A stretch of 5,892 nucleotides of DNA. Origin: Alphaproteobacteria bacterium. GTDB lineage: Bacteria; Pseudomonadota; Alphaproteobacteria; JAJFFI01. Both the position numbers and the translations under genes were made by a program. The stretch is taken from contig JAJFFI010000139.1 in the NCBI GenBank assembly GCA_021776755.1, positions 1 through 5,892 of the forward strand, read 5' to 3'. Below, in pieces: positions 4,826 to 5,892 of this stretch. Each line of letters starts with the position of its first letter. Position 1 is the stretch's first letter. Under the pieces are notes generated by a model. That model ran no database searches and was not told where the DNA came from. It saw nothing but the letters and a program-made list of their open reading frames with translations.

Positions 4826-5892
4826 CTAGGCCGCGCCGGGATTGGTGGCCGGTGCCGGGTGCCCGTGTTCGCTGGAGGTGAGTTCCGGTGCTTCCCCGCG
4901 CCGCTCGAAGCGCGCGGTCAGCATCAGCAGGCACGGGGTCAGGACCAGTGTGAGTAATGTTGCGAAGGTAAGTCCGCCGGCAATCGCGCTCGAGAGCTGG
5001 GTCCACCACTGGGTCGACGGCGCGCCAATCGAGATTTCACGGCCAATGAAATCGAGATTGACCGCCAGCACCATCGGCAACAGGCCGAGCACCGTCGTCA
5101 CAGAGGTCAGCAGGACGGGGCGCAGACGCTGGACCGCGGTCCGGAGTGCTGCTTCCCGCGGGGCCTGCCCCTCGCGTCGCAACTGGTTGTAGGTGTCGAT
5201 CAGCACGATGTTGTTGTTCACCACGATCCCGGCGAGCGCGATGATGCCGATGCCGCCCATGACGATGCCGAACGGATGGCCCGCGATCAGCAGGCCGAGC
5301 AGCACGCCCGCCGTCGAGAACACGATTGCGCTCAGCACGATGCCGGCCTGCGCCAGGCTGTTAAACTGGGTCACCAGCGACAGCATCATCAGGAAAATCG
5401 CGATCAGGAACGCTTTGCCCAGGAAGGCAATGGCCGAGGCCTGGTCTTCATCCTGGCCCGCGAACTTGATGCTCACGCCGTCCGGCAATTTTTTGCCGGC
5501 CAGTGCCGCTTTGATCTGGGCGATCTTCTCGGCCGCCAGTACGCCTTCCTCGACGTCGGCTTCGATTTTTAGCACCCGCCGTCCGTCGGTGCGGTTGACG
5601 ACACCGGTCTTCGGCGAGGGGTCGAGCGTCACGAAATTCGAGATCGGCACGGCGCCGTTGGGTGTCGGGATGCGGAGCCGCCGGAGCTGATCGAGCGTAC
5701 GGTAGTCCTTGGTCAGGCGGACGGTGATGTCGACTTCTTCCTGGGCATCGTCGGGGCGATACTCGGCGACCTTCACGCCGTTGGTGACGAGCCGCACGAC
5801 GGTGCCAAGGAGCGTGATGTCGACGCCGAACTTCGCCGCCTTCTCGCGGTCCACGTTGAGGCGCCATTCAATGCCGTCGAGCGGACGGCTGT
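4826..5892 (-). CDS. RND-family efflux permease, C-terminal part
   Basis: Inner-membrane proton-driven pump of the RND (AcrB/HAE-type) superfamily, normally about 1000-1050 residues. Only the last 354 are in the window; the reading frame is open through the right edge, so the GTG at 5854 is not a real start. Visible residues 1-150 are the second periplasmic porter/docking region (GIEWRLNVDREKAAKFGVD near the edge is typical). Five hydrophobic helices follow at about 156-175, 181-204, 208-233, 256-276 and 298-325, matching TM8-TM12. GIGIIALAGIVVNNNIVLID is TM10 and RLRPVLLTSVTT starts TM11. The TM10 position equivalent to AcrB K940 is asparagine, so this is not a close AcrB relative. A hydrophilic tail of about 25 residues rich in Pro, Glu and His ends the protein. 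A membrane-fusion partner would be expected upstream, off the right edge. The substrate is unknown. Confidence 0.93.
   Translation of the reverse strand, partial: SRPLDGIEWRLNVDREKAAKFGVDITLLGTVVRLVTNGVKVAEYRPDDAQEEVDITVRLTKDYRTLDQLRRLRIPTPNGAVPISNFVTLDPSPKTGVVNRTDGRRVLKIEADVEEGVLAAEKIAQIKAALAGKKLPDGVSIKFAGQDEDQASAIAFLGKAFLIAIFLMMLSLVTQFNSLAQAGIVLSAIVFSTAGVLLGLLIAGHPFGIVMGGIGIIALAGIVVNNNIVLIDTYNQLRREGQAPREAALRTAVQRLRPVLLTSVTTVLGLLPMVLAVNLDFIGREISIGAPSTQWWTQLSSAIAGGLTFATLLTLVLTPCLLMLTARFERRGEAPELTSSEHGHPAPATNPGAA

Noticed and set aside
4842..5690. Plus-strand open frames opposite the RND gene
   Set aside because: Antisense shadows with Ser/Arg-rich, non-protein-like composition. The minus strand encodes clear TM8-TM12 of an RND pump.
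5852..5854. GTG as the start of the RND gene
   Set aside because: The frame stays open and keeps matching the family (PLDGIEWRLN) through the window edge, so the gene is truncated by the window and does not start there.
1..5892. A novel multi-gene defence, mobile or biosynthetic system
   Set aside because: No integrase, transposase, repeat array, toxin pair or unusual gene cluster is present. Except for the beta-trefoil protein the genes are familiar metabolic, stress and transport genes in separate transcription units.

Overview
The window is a GC-rich (by eye about 60-65% G+C) chromosomal segment of a proteobacterium, most likely an alphaproteobacterium. The best taxonomic pointer is an adjacent pair of genes for the ethylmalonyl-CoA (EMC) pathway of acetyl-CoA assimilation: a malyl-CoA lyase/thioesterase-family enzyme and mesaconyl-CoA hydratase. 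Both closely resemble, from memory, the Rhodobacter-type proteins. I see no phage, IS, CRISPR, tRNA or rRNA signal. The region reads as ordinary, well-packed chromosome with one less familiar gene.

Layout, left to right. (1) 1-280, minus strand: N-terminal part of a LysE/RhtB-family amino-acid exporter, cut by the window edge, with its own candidate promoter at 340-367. (2) 415-1311, minus strand: pyridoxal kinase PdxY. (3) 1312-1416: a compact divergent promoter region in which the two -10 elements overlap. (4) 1417-3386, plus strand: a two-gene operon of a CitE/HpcH-fold CoA-ester lyase/thioesterase (Mcl2-like) and mesaconyl-CoA hydratase (Mch), separated by 8 bp. (5) 3387-3537: a control region with a CRP/FNR-like palindrome, an 11-bp-phased direct repeat, a -10 inside a perfect inverted repeat and a leader hairpin. 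(6) 3538-4050, plus strand: a small secreted protein made of three fascin-like beta-trefoil lobes, followed by an intrinsic terminator. (7) 4216-4734, plus strand: periplasmic Cu,Zn superoxide dismutase SodC. (8) 4781-4805: a bidirectional terminator shared by convergent genes. (9) 4826-5892, minus strand: C-terminal third of an RND-family efflux permease that enters from the right edge.

How the genes work together: Mch hydrates mesaconyl-CoA to beta-methylmalyl-CoA, which malyl-CoA lyase cleaves to glyoxylate and propionyl-CoA. Malyl-CoA formed from glyoxylate and acetyl-CoA is hydrolysed to malate by the Mcl2 type of enzyme. The operon therefore serves the end of the EMC pathway, and the remaining enzymes must be encoded elsewhere. 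PdxY (vitamin B6 salvage), SodC (periplasmic superoxide defence), the exporter and the RND pump have no evident functional link to it. I found no convincing multi-gene novel system. The items most worth a second look are the secreted beta-trefoil protein with its elaborate promoter and the overlapping divergent promoters at 1357-1384.
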